From Nitrogeniibacter mangrovi (GTDB lineage: Bacteria > Pseudomonadota > Gammaproteobacteria > Burkholderiales > Rhodocyclaceae): a DNA stretch of 64,000 nucleotides. Position 1 is the first letter of the stretch. Every line of letters begins with the position of its first letter. The stretch lies in contig NZ_CP048836.1 of assembly GCF_010983895.1 (NCBI RefSeq), positions 2,542,001-2,606,000 of the forward strand. The letters are read 5' to 3'. A program made the translations under genes and the position numbers. The notes under the pieces are model-generated. The model saw nothing but the letters and a program-made list of their open reading frames with translations, ran no database searches and was not told the origin of the DNA. Shown here in pieces: positions 49,579 through 58,086 of this stretch.

Positions 49579-51474
49579 TCAGGCGTCCTGACGCGCCGCC
49601 CCCGAGGCGGGCGGCGCGCCCGGCAGGTCGGGCTTGATGTCCGCCGTCCTGGCCGGCCCGGTCTTGGCGGCACGCTTGGGCACCTCGGCCGGGTCCGGAT
49701 CGATCAGCGCCAGCACCACCCAGCCGGCCTTGGGCGCGAAGGTGTTGTCGTCGGTAAAGACCTCCACCCGCCCTTTCGGGTCGATCGCGAACAGCGGCGT
49801 CGCCCGCTCGCCGTACTTCTCGCCGAACTGCTCGAACCCGAAGGCCTCGGACAGGTTGGTCTGCCGGATCTCGGCACCGCGGGCGACCCGCCGTGACAGG
49901 TCCACGAAGGTGGCGCGCTCCCCGAAGGTCCACTGCCCGCCTCCGGCAGAGACGCTCTTGCGCCCCTTCTCGGTGTGGCTCACGCGCAGGGCGAAGGTGC
50001 GCTTGGGGCCAAAATAGGCCCGGAACCGGGTGCACGCCAGCTCGTTCAGGTGCTCGTCGGCGGTCAGCGCCAGCACCCGCCCGAGGCCCGAGGTGTCCAG
50101 GTAGATCTCGGCGTGTTCCGACAGCGGGTTGCCGTAGTAGGTCTTGAGCCCGGCCATGCGCGCCCGGCTCACGTTGTCCCACAGGGTGTCGGTCAGGCGC
50201 ACCGACACCTCCTGCTGCGCCAGCGCCTGCGCGATCGCACGCGCGAGCGGATTGGCACCGACGATCAGGAAGCCGCCGGAACCCGGCTCGGCCACCTTCA
50301 ACATCCGCGCCAGCGGGCCCGCGGTCAGGCTTTGCAGCACCACCGTGCCGATGATGACCACGAAGGTGAGCGGGACGAGCAGGATGGCGTCCTTGAAGCC
50401 CTGCTGGTCGAGCTGGATCGAGAACAGCGCCACCACCGCCGCCGCGACGATGCCGCGCGGCGCGATCCAGCCCAGCAGCGCCCGCTCGCGCCAGTTCAGC
50501 GAGGAGCCGCGGGTGGCGAAGAACACCTTCACCGGCCGCGCTACGAACTGCATCACCAGGAAGATCTGCACCGCCACCCAGCCGATGTGCTCGAGCAGTC
50601 CCAGATCCAGCCGCGCCGCGAGCAGGATGAACAACGCCGTGATCAGCAGCAGGCTGAGGCTTTCCTTGAAGGCCAGGATCTCCTCGACCGGCACGCCCTT
50701 GCGGTTGGCCAGATAGATGCCCATCGCGGTCACCGCCAGCAGCCCCGACTCGTGCGCCACCGCGTTGGAGAGCGCGAAGGCCCCCATCACCGCCGCCAGC
50801 GTCGCGACGTTGAACAGGTAGTGCGGCAGCCAGTCGCGCCGCAGCGCCTCGCCGAGGAAATAGCCCACGCCGATGCCGACCAGCAGCCCCGAGCCGATCA
50901 GGCGGAAGAAGGTCATGAAGGTCTCGACCCAGGCACCACCTGCGCTCGTGGATACCAGGAATTCATACACCAGCACCGCCAGCAGGGCACCGATCGGGTC
51001 GATGATGATGCCCTCCCAGCGCAGGATGCTCGCCACCTTGGCGGTGGGGCGCACGGTGCGCAGCATGGGCTGGATGACGGTCGGCCCGGTGACCACCATG
51101 ATCGCCCCGAACAGGGTCGCCAACCCCCAGGAGAAGTCGGTCAGCCAGCGGGTGGCCAGGGTGGTGATGAGCCAGGTGATCAGCATGCCGGTGGTCACGA
51201 AGCGGCGCACCACCTTCTCCAGCCCCGCGATCTCGGAAAACTTGAGCGTGAGGCTGCCTTCGAAGAGGATCACCGACACCGCCAGCGACACGAAGGGGAA
51301 CAGCAGGTCGCCGAGCAGCGCGTCCGGGTCGAGGATGCCCGCCACGGGGCCGACGACGATGCCGGACAGCAGCAGGAAGAGAATGGCCGGCAGGCGCATG
51401 CGCCAGGCCAGCCACTGGCACGCGCCGCCCAGCACGGCGATCCCGGCGAGCAAGGCAATCGTCTGTTGGGTCAC
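49579..51474 (-). CDS. Monovalent cation:proton antiporter (CPA family) with C-terminal RCK-like domain
   Basis: 631 residues. About 12 membrane helices (residues 1-400: LPAILFLLLSGIVVGPVAGI, LFEGSLTLKF, AIMVVTGPTVIQPMLR, WEGIIIDPIGALLAVLVYE, LGWIAPRGIVAAAVVALF), the NhaP/CPA1 style. A TrkA-N/RCK-like nucleotide-binding segment follows (GGFLIVGANPLARAIAQALAQ). A TrkA-C-like tail and about 40 disordered residues complete the protein. Exchanges Na+ or K+ for H+, probably gated by nucleotide. It starts at GTG with GGAGG ten bases before. Confidence 0.9.
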   Translation of the reverse strand: MTQQTIALLAGIAVLGGACQWLAWRMRLPAILFLLLSGIVVGPVAGILDPDALLGDLLFPFVSLAVSVILFEGSLTLKFSEIAGLEKVVRRFVTTGMLITWLITTLATRWLTDFSWGLATLFGAIMVVTGPTVIQPMLRTVRPTAKVASILRWEGIIIDPIGALLAVLVYEFLVSTSAGGAWVETFMTFFRLIGSGLLVGIGVGYFLGEALRRDWLPHYLFNVATLAAVMGAFALSNAVAHESGLLAVTAMGIYLANRKGVPVEEILAFKESLSLLLITALFILLAARLDLGLLEHIGWVAVQIFLVMQFVARPVKVFFATRGSSLNWRERALLGWIAPRGIVAAAVVALFSIQLDQQGFKDAILLVPLTFVVIIGTVVLQSLTAGPLARMLKVAEPGSGGFLIVGANPLARAIAQALAQQEVSVRLTDTLWDNVSRARMAGLKTYYGNPLSEHAEIYLDTSGLGRVLALTADEHLNELACTRFRAYFGPKRTFALRVSHTEKGRKSVSAGGGQWTFGERATFVDLSRRVARGAEIRQTNLSEAFGFEQFGEKYGERATPLFAIDPKGRVEVFTDDNTFAPKAGWVVLALIDPDPAEVPKRAAKTGPARTADIKPDLPGAPPASGAARQDA

Positions 51475-51531
51475 GGAAAGAGTCCTCCGATGGGCGCGTG
51501 CGCGATCAGCATACCCGAATCCAATGTCGTA

Positions 51532-52134
51532 TCAGAGACGTCGACGCCGACGCTGCGGGGCATGTTCCCGCGCCGGACGCGACCATTCGTCGGGCACCTG
51601 GCCGTCGCACCATTGCCCCGGTCCGAGCGCATCGAGCCGCCACGGCCCGATCGCGGTGCGGATCAGCCGCAGGGTCGGAAAACCGGTCCGGGCGGTCATG
51701 CGCCGCACCTGCCGGTTCTTGCCCTCGCGGATCACCAGCTCGATCCAGGCGGTGGGAATGGCCTTGCGCTCGCGGATCGGCGGCTGGCGGGGCCACAGCC
51801 AGGCCGGTTCCTCGACCAGACGCGCCTCGGCCGGCCGGGTGCGAAACCCCCCCAGGTCGACGCCGCGCCGCAAGGCTTCGAGGGCGGCCTCGTGGGGAAT
51901 CCCTTCCACCTGGGCCAGATAGGTCTTGGGCGCCTTGTGGCGCGGGTCGGCGATGCGCGCCTGCAGGCGACCGTCGTCGGTCAGCAGCAGCAGGCCCTCG
52001 CTGTCGGCATCGAGCCGGCCCGCCGGATAGACGCCGGGCACCTCGATGAAGTCCTTCAGGGTGTGCCGCTCGCCCTCGGGCGAGAACTGGCACAGCACGT
52101 TGAAGGGTTTGTTGAAGAGGATCAGGCGGGACAT
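51532..52134 (-). CDS. rluE: 23S rRNA pseudouridine synthase RluE-like (RsuA family)
   Basis: 200 residues, no S4 domain. [13 protein letters not shown], the catalytic [26 protein letters not shown] and [23 protein letters not shown] are RsuA/RluE-like. RluE makes pseudouridine 2457 in 23S rRNA. The terminal [10 protein letters not shown] is a basic tail suited to RNA binding. It lies between the antiporter and desaturase genes, all on the minus strand. Confidence 0.9.
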   Translation of the reverse strand: MSRLILFNKPFNVLCQFSPEGERHTLKDFIEVPGVYPAGRLDADSEGLLLLTDDGRLQARIADPRHKAPKTYLAQVEGIPHEAALEALRRGVDLGGFRTRPAEARLVEEPAWLWPRQPPIRERKAIPTAWIELVIREGKNRQVRRMTARTGFPTLRLIRTAIGPWRLDALGPGQWCDGQVPDEWSRPAREHAPQRRRRRL

Positions 52135-52173
52135 GATGTGCGCCCCGCCGTGCGGGCCGCCGACCGGCGTCGG

Positions 52174-53340
52174 TCAGGCGGCGTAGCAGCGCAGGCGCTG
52201 CGAGAATTCCTGCAGCTGCGCAATGCCGCTGCGTTCGGCGCGCTCGATCCAGTCGCGCAGCTGCGCCAGCAGCTGGTCGCGCGAGGCGGTGGAACGTGCC
52301 CACAGGGCGTTGAGTTCGGCGCGCATGGTCTCGAGCAGGGCCAGCCGTTCGCTGTGTTCGAGCGCGGCCTGGCGCTGGGCGGCGGCATCCTCGGGCAGGT
52401 TGTCGGAGAGGATCAGGCGGCGCAGCTCGCGCGCCTTGAGGGTGAAGGTGCCCGCGTGGCGGCGCTTGAGATGCGCGATCTCCTCGGCATAGGTGTTGCG
52501 CAGCGAGCGCAGGTAGCGGGTCATCACGTCGTAGCGATGGGTGATGATGGCCTGCAGCATGTCGCCGTCGGGCACCGGGCGCGCCGGCGCGAAGCGCGGC
52601 GTCGGGATCACCTTCTTCGGCCGCGCCAGCCCCACCGCCTGCAGCAGGCGGATGTACATCCAGCCGATGTCGAATTCGTACCAGCGCGCCGACAGCTTGG
52701 CGGAGGTGGCGAAGGCGTGGTGATTGTTGTGCAGTTCCTCGCCACCGATGAGGATGCCCCAGGGCACCAGGTTGGTGGCCGCGTCGGCGCAGTTGAAGTT
52801 ACGGTAGCCCCAGAAGTGCCCCACACCGTTGATCACCCCGGCGGCGAAGAACGGAATCCACATCATCTGCACCGCCCACATGGTGAGCCCCACGGGCCCG
52901 AACAGCAGCAGGTCGATGATCAGCATCAGGCTCACGCCGAGGATGTTGCGCCGATAGACGTGACGCTCGATCCAGTCGTCGGGGGTGCCGTGGCCGTAGC
53001 GGTCGAGGGTCTCCTGGTTCTTCGCCTCGGCGCGGTAGAGCTCGGCGCCCTGCCACAGCACCTTGCGCAGGCCCCGCGTCTGCGGGCTGTGCGGATCCTC
53101 TTCGGTCTCGCACTTGGCGTGGTGCTTGCGGTGGATGGCGGCCCACTCCTTGGTGACCATGCCGGTGGTCAGCCACAGCCAGAAACGGAAGAAATGGCTC
53201 GGCAGCGGGTGCAGGTCCAGCGCCCGGTGGGCCTGGTGGCGATGCAGGAAGATGGTGACGGCGGCAATGGTGACGTGCGTCATCGCCAGGGTCACCAGCA
53301 CATAGCCCCACCAGGGCAGATCGATCAGACCGGACAACAT
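52174..53340 (-). CDS. Membrane fatty acid (acyl-CoA) desaturase
   Basis: 388 residues. Di-iron integral-membrane desaturase with the three His boxes HRHQAHR, HRKHH and HNNHH (in EELHNNHHAFATSAKLS), and paired membrane helices before and after the second box. The last 120 residues (from YLRSLRNTYAEEIAHL) are an unusual charged helical extension. It introduces a double bond into membrane acyl chains, likely delta-9. Nothing else in the operon is obviously lipid related. AAGGAG precedes the ATG and a perfect TATAAT lies 36 bases upstream. Confidence 0.93.
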   Translation of the reverse strand: MLSGLIDLPWWGYVLVTLAMTHVTIAAVTIFLHRHQAHRALDLHPLPSHFFRFWLWLTTGMVTKEWAAIHRKHHAKCETEEDPHSPQTRGLRKVLWQGAELYRAEAKNQETLDRYGHGTPDDWIERHVYRRNILGVSLMLIIDLLLFGPVGLTMWAVQMMWIPFFAAGVINGVGHFWGYRNFNCADAATNLVPWGILIGGEELHNNHHAFATSAKLSARWYEFDIGWMYIRLLQAVGLARPKKVIPTPRFAPARPVPDGDMLQAIITHRYDVMTRYLRSLRNTYAEEIAHLKRRHAGTFTLKARELRRLILSDNLPEDAAAQRQAALEHSERLALLETMRAELNALWARSTASRDQLLAQLRDWIERAERSGIAQLQEFSQRLRCYAA

Positions 53341-53375
53341 GCGCGGATGCGCTCCTTGAAAAAATTCGTTGGGAG

Positions 53376-53381
53376 ATTATA
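53376..53381 (-). promoter_or_regulatory. -10 box of the desaturase promoter
   Basis: A perfect TATAAT on the minus strand; the start would be near 53369, leaving a leader of about 29 bases with AAGGAG. No convincing -35 is visible at 16-18 bases. It sits next to the hairpin that ends the upstream PLD gene. Confidence 0.5.
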
Positions 53382-53415
53382 CGTGAGGCCGGGGCACGGA
53401 AAGTGCAAGCCCCGA

Positions 53416-53432
53416 ACCGCCCGGCGGGCGGT
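53416..53432. terminator. Hairpin after the PLD gene
   Basis: ACCGCCC (53416-53422), GGC, GGGCGGT (53426-53432), beginning 12 bases beyond the PLD stop codon. Only a weak pyrimidine run follows on the minus strand, so termination efficiency is uncertain. Confidence 0.5.
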
Positions 53433-53443
53433 CTGGGCCACCG

Positions 53444-54007
53444 TCAGTCCACGAGATGAACGGGCAGGCGTCGAATCGGCGTGGCGGCGTCGAAATGCCG
53501 CTGCCAGTTGGCCAGATAGGTGCGCGCGATCCTCGGGCTGGCGTGGAAGATGACCACGTTCTCGGCGTTGCGCGCGCCCGCCGACCAACTGAAATTATAG
53601 GACCCCGTCACCACCACGCTGCCGCGCGTGGCCGCGTCGATCAGCAGAACCTTGTTGTGGGCGGTCCGGTAGGCGGTCTCGAGCGCCACCGGCACCCCGG
53701 CATCCAGCAGCAGCGGCAAGGCGTTGCGCCCGCGCTGGTTCTGATGCGCATCGGCCAGCACCTGGACGCGCACGCCACGTGCCTGGGCCGCGATCAGCGC
53801 CTGCGCGATCGGCTTGCGGGTGAAGGTGTACATCTGCACCCGGATGCTGCGGCGCGCCTGGCCGATGAGGTCCAGCAGACGCGCCTCGACCGGATCGTCA
53901 GGCGAGAACAGCACCTCGACGCGCCCCTCGGCCGGCTGCGGCGCCAGCCCAGCCCAGGCCGGTGCCACACCGAGCAGCCACAGGAGCAGGACGAATCCCG
54001 CCCTCAT
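53444..54007 (-). CDS. Secreted phospholipase D-family (HKD) nuclease-like protein
   Basis: 187 residues with a signal peptide (1-19, ending AWA). A single HKD motif, HNKVLLID followed by GSVVVTGSYNFSWSA, is typical of Nuc/PLD-like endonucleases that act as dimers. QMYTFTRKPIAQALIAAQARGVRV is the usual first-half pattern. It is likely a periplasmic or secreted non-specific nuclease or phosphodiesterase. Its ATG overlaps the stop of the rRNA methyltransferase gene (ATGA), so it is the last gene of the purN string. Confidence 0.9.
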   Translation of the reverse strand: MRAGFVLLLWLLGVAPAWAGLAPQPAEGRVEVLFSPDDPVEARLLDLIGQARRSIRVQMYTFTRKPIAQALIAAQARGVRVQVLADAHQNQRGRNALPLLLDAGVPVALETAYRTAHNKVLLIDAATRGSVVVTGSYNFSWSAGARNAENVVIFHASPRIARTYLANWQRHFDAATPIRRLPVHLVD

Positions 54008-55206
54008 GCCGCCCGCACCAGGCGGACGCCATAGAAGGCGTCGGTGTCGTGATGCAACGGATCCAGATGCAGCGCGTCGCGCTCATCGGCCGGCAGGGCC
54101 ACCCCCTGCTTCTCGAGCACCGGGCGGCACGGCTCGAGGCGAAACGCCTCATGCGCGGCGACAAAGCGGTCGACCACCTGCTCGTTTTCCTCGGCGAGCA
54201 TGCTGCAGGTTGCGTAGACCAGCACCCCACCGGGCTTCACCAGGCGCGCGGCGGACTCGAGGATGGCGCTCTGCACGGCCGCCCGCGCGTGCACGTCCTC
54301 GGGCCCCTGGCGCCATTTCAGGTCCGGCGCACGACGCAGGGTGCCCAGTCCGGAACAGGGCGCATCGACCAGAACCCGGTCCGCCTTGCCGGCAAGCCGC
54401 CCCAGGCGGGTGTCGCGTTCGTCGGTGATCGCCATCGGATGGACGATGCTCAGGCCCGCGCGGCGGGCCCGCAGCGACAGCGCCGACAGGCGCCCGGCGG
54501 AGACGTCGAAGGCGTGGATGCGCCCGGCGTTGCGCATCATCGCCCCCATGTGCAGCGCCTTGCCACCGGCGCCGGCACAGAAATCGACCACCAGCTCGCC
54601 GCGCCGCGGCGCGAGCAGAAAGCCCAGCAGCTGGCTGCCCTCGTCCTGCACCTCCAGGGTGCCGTCGTTCATCAGCGGGTGACGCTGCAGTGCCGGCTTG
54701 CCCATCACGCGCAAGGCATGGGGCGACCAGCGCCCCGCCTCGGTCTCGATGCCGTCGCGTGCCAACGCCGCCTGCACCGCGTCGCGCTTGGCCTTGGCGA
54801 TGTTCACACGCAGGTCGAGCGGCGCCGGGACGTTGAAGGCCTCGGCCATGGCCTGGGCCTCGGCGGCGTCCTGCCAGGGCCAGGCGGCGAGCAGCCAGGC
54901 GGGCATGTCGGCGGCGCTGGCCCGGTCGAGGGTGGCCGCGTCGAGGCTCGTCCAGCCGCCGTCGAGCCAGGCTTCGACCAGCGCCGCGGCGTCGGCGTCC
55001 GCGCCGGCCACCACCCGCAGCCGCGGCAGGTGCCGCAGGCAGCCGAACACGAGATCGGAGAGCCGGGCGCGGTCGCGGGCGCCGAGGCGACGCTCGCGCT
55101 TGAGATACTGCTGGACCACGGTGTCGGCGGGCAGCTCGAAGCGCAGCACCTGGGCCAGGAGCGCAGCGGCATGGGCGTGGAGTGCCTGGGGCAGAGATTC
55201 GCTCAC
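54004..55206 (-). CDS. RsmB/NOP-family RNA (cytosine-5) methyltransferase
   Basis: 400 residues. The SAM domain has VVDFCAGAGGKALHMGAMM, the catalytic DAPCSGLGTLRRAPDLKW and the second Cys in VYATCSMLAEENEQVV, the two-Cys arrangement of m5C methyltransferases. The N-terminal 90 residues (LPQALHAHAAALLAQVLRF, RDRARLSDLVFGCLRHL) look like a shortened NusB-like RNA-binding domain. The rRNA site is not certain; C967 of 16S rRNA is the RsmB target, but many betaproteobacteria have a second family member here. GTG start 55206 overlaps the upstream TGA (GTGA). Confidence 0.88.
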   Translation of the reverse strand: MSESLPQALHAHAAALLAQVLRFELPADTVVQQYLKRERRLGARDRARLSDLVFGCLRHLPRLRVVAGADADAAALVEAWLDGGWTSLDAATLDRASAADMPAWLLAAWPWQDAAEAQAMAEAFNVPAPLDLRVNIAKAKRDAVQAALARDGIETEAGRWSPHALRVMGKPALQRHPLMNDGTLEVQDEGSQLLGFLLAPRRGELVVDFCAGAGGKALHMGAMMRNAGRIHAFDVSAGRLSALSLRARRAGLSIVHPMAITDERDTRLGRLAGKADRVLVDAPCSGLGTLRRAPDLKWRQGPEDVHARAAVQSAILESAARLVKPGGVLVYATCSMLAEENEQVVDRFVAAHEAFRLEPCRPVLEKQGVALPADERDALHLDPLHHDTDAFYGVRLVRAA

Positions 55207-55952
55207 GGGACCGGCTTCTCCGCGCCCAGTTCGATGCGCTCGGCCTGCTGGTCGAGCACCTCGCCCTTGCGATCGGTGATGCGGATGCGCACCGGCAGCA
55301 GATGCTGCCCGGTCGCCAGCCACAGATCGAGGGACACGCCGCCGTCCTGCGAGCGCACCGACAGATGCCGCGCACGCAGCTCGCCCAGGGGCAGCTTCAC
55401 GGTCTCGACCCCCTGGTCGCGGATGCGCGACACCGAAGCCGCCTTGTTGTTGACCACGGTCAGGGTCCGGTCGATGCCCTCCAGGGGCTGGCGCGCGAGC
55501 TGGTGCCAGATGCTCAGCACGTCCTGGTCACCGGCGTGGATGTCGGCTTCGCGCTTGCTGTCGCCACGGTCGATGAACACCCGGCCGGCGGCCCAGTCGA
55601 AGCGGGCCGACTGCGGCGGCTTGCCCTGCTGGTCGGCGGAAAAGCGCTCCGGCCGCAGGCCCTCCGGCGTCACCGTGCCGACGCTCTTCTGCACCAGGCG
55701 AAAATTCTTGAACAACGCCGCCAGCCCGGTGGTCTCGACCACCGAACTCATCCGGTAGTGCTTGGCGTCGTGGGACCAGGTGTGCGTGGTCTGCCCCAGG
55801 CGCAGGCCGCTGTCGCCGTGATAGACGCGATACACGATGCGCCCCTGGGCCGGCCAGGGGACTGCGCCGCCAGCGCCCTGCGCCAGCAGCGGCGCAGCGA
55901 CGGCCAGCAGCGCCGTCAGTGCTCCCAGGATGCGTCGTCGCAGCGGGTTCAT
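55203..55952 (-). CDS. DUF3108 periplasmic protein
   Basis: 249 residues with a signal peptide (about 1-26, ending AQG). The beta-rich body has IVYRVYHGDSGLRLGQTTHTW, HYRMSSVVETTGLAALF, ARFDWAAGRVFIDRG and VLSIWHQLARQPL, the DUF3108 pattern, whose fold is like lipid or cofactor-carrying outer-membrane-associated proteins. Function unknown. Overlaps purN by four bases (ATGA) and the methyltransferase by four (GTGA). Confidence 0.85.
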   Translation of the reverse strand: MNPLRRRILGALTALLAVAAPLLAQGAGGAVPWPAQGRIVYRVYHGDSGLRLGQTTHTWSHDAKHYRMSSVVETTGLAALFKNFRLVQKSVGTVTPEGLRPERFSADQQGKPPQSARFDWAAGRVFIDRGDSKREADIHAGDQDVLSIWHQLARQPLEGIDRTLTVVNNKAASVSRIRDQGVETVKLPLGELRARHLSVRSQDGGVSLDLWLATGQHLLPVRIRITDRKGEVLDQQAERIELGAEKPVP

Positions 55953-56590
55953 GCCGGCTCCAGCGCGGGGTTGACGAAACCGTTGGGCTCCGGCGCCGCC
56001 AGCACCTCGGCCCGCGCACCGTCGAGCCGGACCCGGCCGGCGATGATCCAGCGCACCGCCTGCGGATAGATCCGGTGCTCTTCGGCCAGCACCCGGGCGG
56101 CCAGCTCCGCCTCGGTGTCGTCGGGCAGCACCGGCACCACCGCCTGGACGACGATGGGGCCGCAATCGAGCTCGGGGGTCACGTAATGCACCGTCGCGCC
56201 ATGCACCCGCACCCCGGCCTCGAGCGCGCGGCGATGGGTGTGCAGGCCACCGAAGGCCGGCAGCAGCGAGGGATGGATGTTGATCAGCCGGCCGGCGTAG
56301 TGGCGCACGAAATCGGCGGTCAGCACGCGCATGAAACCGGCGAGCACCACCAGATCCGGCGTGTGGCGGTCGATGGCCTCGGCCAGCGCCGCATCGAAGC
56401 GCTCGCGATCGGGATAGGCGGTGTGATCGACCACCTCGGTGGCGATGTCGCGGGCCGCGGCAAAGGCGAGGCCCTCGGCCCCCGGACGATTGCTGATCAC
56501 GGCGGCGATGCGCGCCCCCGGAATGCCGGCGCGCACGATCGCCTCCATGTTGCTGCCACGACCGGAAATGAGGATCACGATGGACTTCAT
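55949..56590 (-). CDS. purN: Phosphoribosylglycinamide formyltransferase
   Basis: 213 residues; third step of purine synthesis, transferring formyl from 10-formyl-THF to GAR. ILISGRGSNMEAI binds phosphate, INIHPSLLPAFGGLHTHRRAL has catalytic His, and HYVTPELDCGPIVVQ has catalytic Asp. The ATG at 56590 (MKSIVILISG) is the family start although the frame is open upstream. It is the first gene of a chain of four genes linked by four-base overlaps. Confidence 0.96.
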   Translation of the reverse strand: MKSIVILISGRGSNMEAIVRAGIPGARIAAVISNRPGAEGLAFAAARDIATEVVDHTAYPDRERFDAALAEAIDRHTPDLVVLAGFMRVLTADFVRHYAGRLINIHPSLLPAFGGLHTHRRALEAGVRVHGATVHYVTPELDCGPIVVQAVVPVLPDDTEAELAARVLAEEHRIYPQAVRWIIAGRVRLDGARAEVLAAPEPNGFVNPALEPA

Positions 56591-56619
56591 GCCAAAACCC
56601 GAACTGAAATCGATACGCC

Positions 56620-57330
56620 CTACAAGGGCAGGAAAACGGCGGTGGCCGCATTCTGGATGACACGCGTGATGGTGCGCCCGTCGCGCTGCTCGAGCATGTC
56701 GGCCATCACGTCGAGCAGGCCGATCATGCGGCCGAATTCGCGCTCGAAGCTCAGGTTGGGCACCGGCTCCATCGCGTTGGAGAGCAACAGCAACCGCCCC
56801 TGCGCGTCGCGGGCGTGGGCCAGCTTCCACGCCGCCACCTCGAAATTTCGAGCCGCATTGTACAGCCGTTGCGGATCCAGGTCGTCGAGCAGCAGGAAGG
56901 CGCTGCGATCGCCGATCGCCTGCTGCACCATGCCGGCCAGCCCGACCATGAAGGCCTGCACCCGGTCACCGGGGTAGTCGGGGTTGAGCGCGATCTGCAC
57001 CGCTTCGGCGCCACGCCGGTAATTGAGCGTCTCGAGGCGCCAGCGGTGATCGCGGTCGAACAGGTCGGACACCGCCGCCTCGGCGCTGGCCTTGCCGCCC
57101 TTGCGCCATTCGGCGGGGTTGCGCAGGTAAAGCTTGAGCGCGAGCCGGCGCAGGGAGGCGAAGATGGCGCGGTGATGGATCTCGGCCACCGTGTCGATGT
57201 CCGACTTGACCAGGTCTTCCATGGAAAAGCCGTTACCCGGATCGCGCTCGGGGCCCGAGCCGGGCGCGGCGCAGGCCGCCAGCGCCAGCGCGAACGCCAG
57301 CACCAGCAGGACGCGACCGGCGAGCCTCAA
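56620..57330 (-). CDS. Lipoprotein of unknown function
   Basis: 236 residues if started at TTG 57330, which overlaps the DedA stop (TTGA). This start gives a signal VLLVLAFALALAACAAPG with a lipobox LAAC, so the mature protein would be a lipid-anchored lipoprotein. The body is helical: RRLALKLYLRNPAEWRKGG, FDRDHRWRLETLNYRRGAEAVQIALNPDY, FLLLDDLDPQRLYNAARNFEVAAWKL. I do not recognise the family. No ATG start gives the signal peptide, so the rare TTG is favoured. Co-transcription with dedA is implied. Confidence 0.72.
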   Translation of the reverse strand: MRLAGRVLLVLAFALALAACAAPGSGPERDPGNGFSMEDLVKSDIDTVAEIHHRAIFASLRRLALKLYLRNPAEWRKGGKASAEAAVSDLFDRDHRWRLETLNYRRGAEAVQIALNPDYPGDRVQAFMVGLAGMVQQAIGDRSAFLLLDDLDPQRLYNAARNFEVAAWKLAHARDAQGRLLLLSNAMEPVPNLSFEREFGRMIGLLDVMADMLEQRDGRTITRVIQNAATAVFLPL

Positions 57331-57971
57331 GCGGCGACGCCGCGCCGGTGGCGCAACCAGGTGAGGAACAGCGGCAGCAGCGACAGGCCGATGATGCCGA
57401 AGATCACGAAGCTCAGATTGTTCTTGATGAACGGGATGTTGCCGAACAGATAGCCGGCGATCGTCAGCGAGAAGATCCAGATCGCGCCGCCGGCGATGTC
57501 CAGCGGCAGGAAGCGCCGGTAGGTCATCTTCGCCACCCCGGCCACGAAGGGCGCAAAGGTGCGCACGATGGGCAGGAAGCGGGCGATGATGATCGTCTTG
57601 CCGCCATGCAGCTCGAAGTAGGCGTGGGTGCGGTCGAAGGCGGCGCGGTTGAACAGTCGCGACTGCTCCCAGCGGAACACCCGCGGCCCGATGGCGCGCC
57701 CGATCCAGTAGTTGACGTTGTCGCCCAGCACCGCGGCGAGAAACAGCAGCGAGGCCAGGATGCGGATGTCGAGCCCGCCGGCCGCGGCGGCCGCGCCGGC
57801 GACGAACAGCAGCGAATCCCCGGGCAGGAACGGGGTCACCACCAGCCCCGTCTCGCAGAAGATGATGGCGAACAGGATCGCGTACACCCAGGCGCCGTAC
57901 TCGGCCAGCAACACCGCCAGATGCTTGTCCAGGTGGAGGACGATATCGAGGAAAGAGGTGATCAGTTCCAT
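57327..57971 (-). CDS. DedA family membrane protein
   Basis: 214 residues with about five to six membrane segments. FCETGLVVTPFLPGDSLLFVAG, GDNVNYWIGRAIGPRVF and ARFLPIVRTFAPFVAGVAKM are the DedA (VTT) signatures with the essential Glu, Arg and Pro. DedA proteins act in recycling of lipid carriers and proton-motive homeostasis. The ATG at 57971 is used; a TTG four codons earlier is the other option. It overlaps the lipoprotein gene by four bases. Confidence 0.93.
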   Translation of the reverse strand: MELITSFLDIVLHLDKHLAVLLAEYGAWVYAILFAIIFCETGLVVTPFLPGDSLLFVAGAAAAAGGLDIRILASLLFLAAVLGDNVNYWIGRAIGPRVFRWEQSRLFNRAAFDRTHAYFELHGGKTIIIARFLPIVRTFAPFVAGVAKMTYRRFLPLDIAGGAIWIFSLTIAGYLFGNIPFIKNNLSFVIFGIIGLSLLPLFLTWLRHRRGVAA

Positions 57972-58053
57972 GCCGCAGCGCAAAAAATCGGACTGACGGC
58001 ATCATACCGGACTCGCCTGTCCGTCGCCTGCGCGAACCGCACACGGTGGCGTC

Positions 58054-58059
58054 CGTATA
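58054..58059 (+). promoter_or_regulatory. -10 box of the mutL promoter
   Basis: A perfect TATAAT in a GC-rich region, 27 bases before the mutL ATG. The expected -35 position reads CGAACC and is poor. Confidence 0.55.
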
Positions 58060-58086
58060 ATCGTCGTTTTGCTCCGCGCTCTGCCC

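Noticed and set aside
49975-53553. 1192-codon plus-strand frame opposite the antiporter, rluE and desaturase genes
   Set aside because: Shadow frame (Arg/His/Gln-rich) of three well-supported genes.
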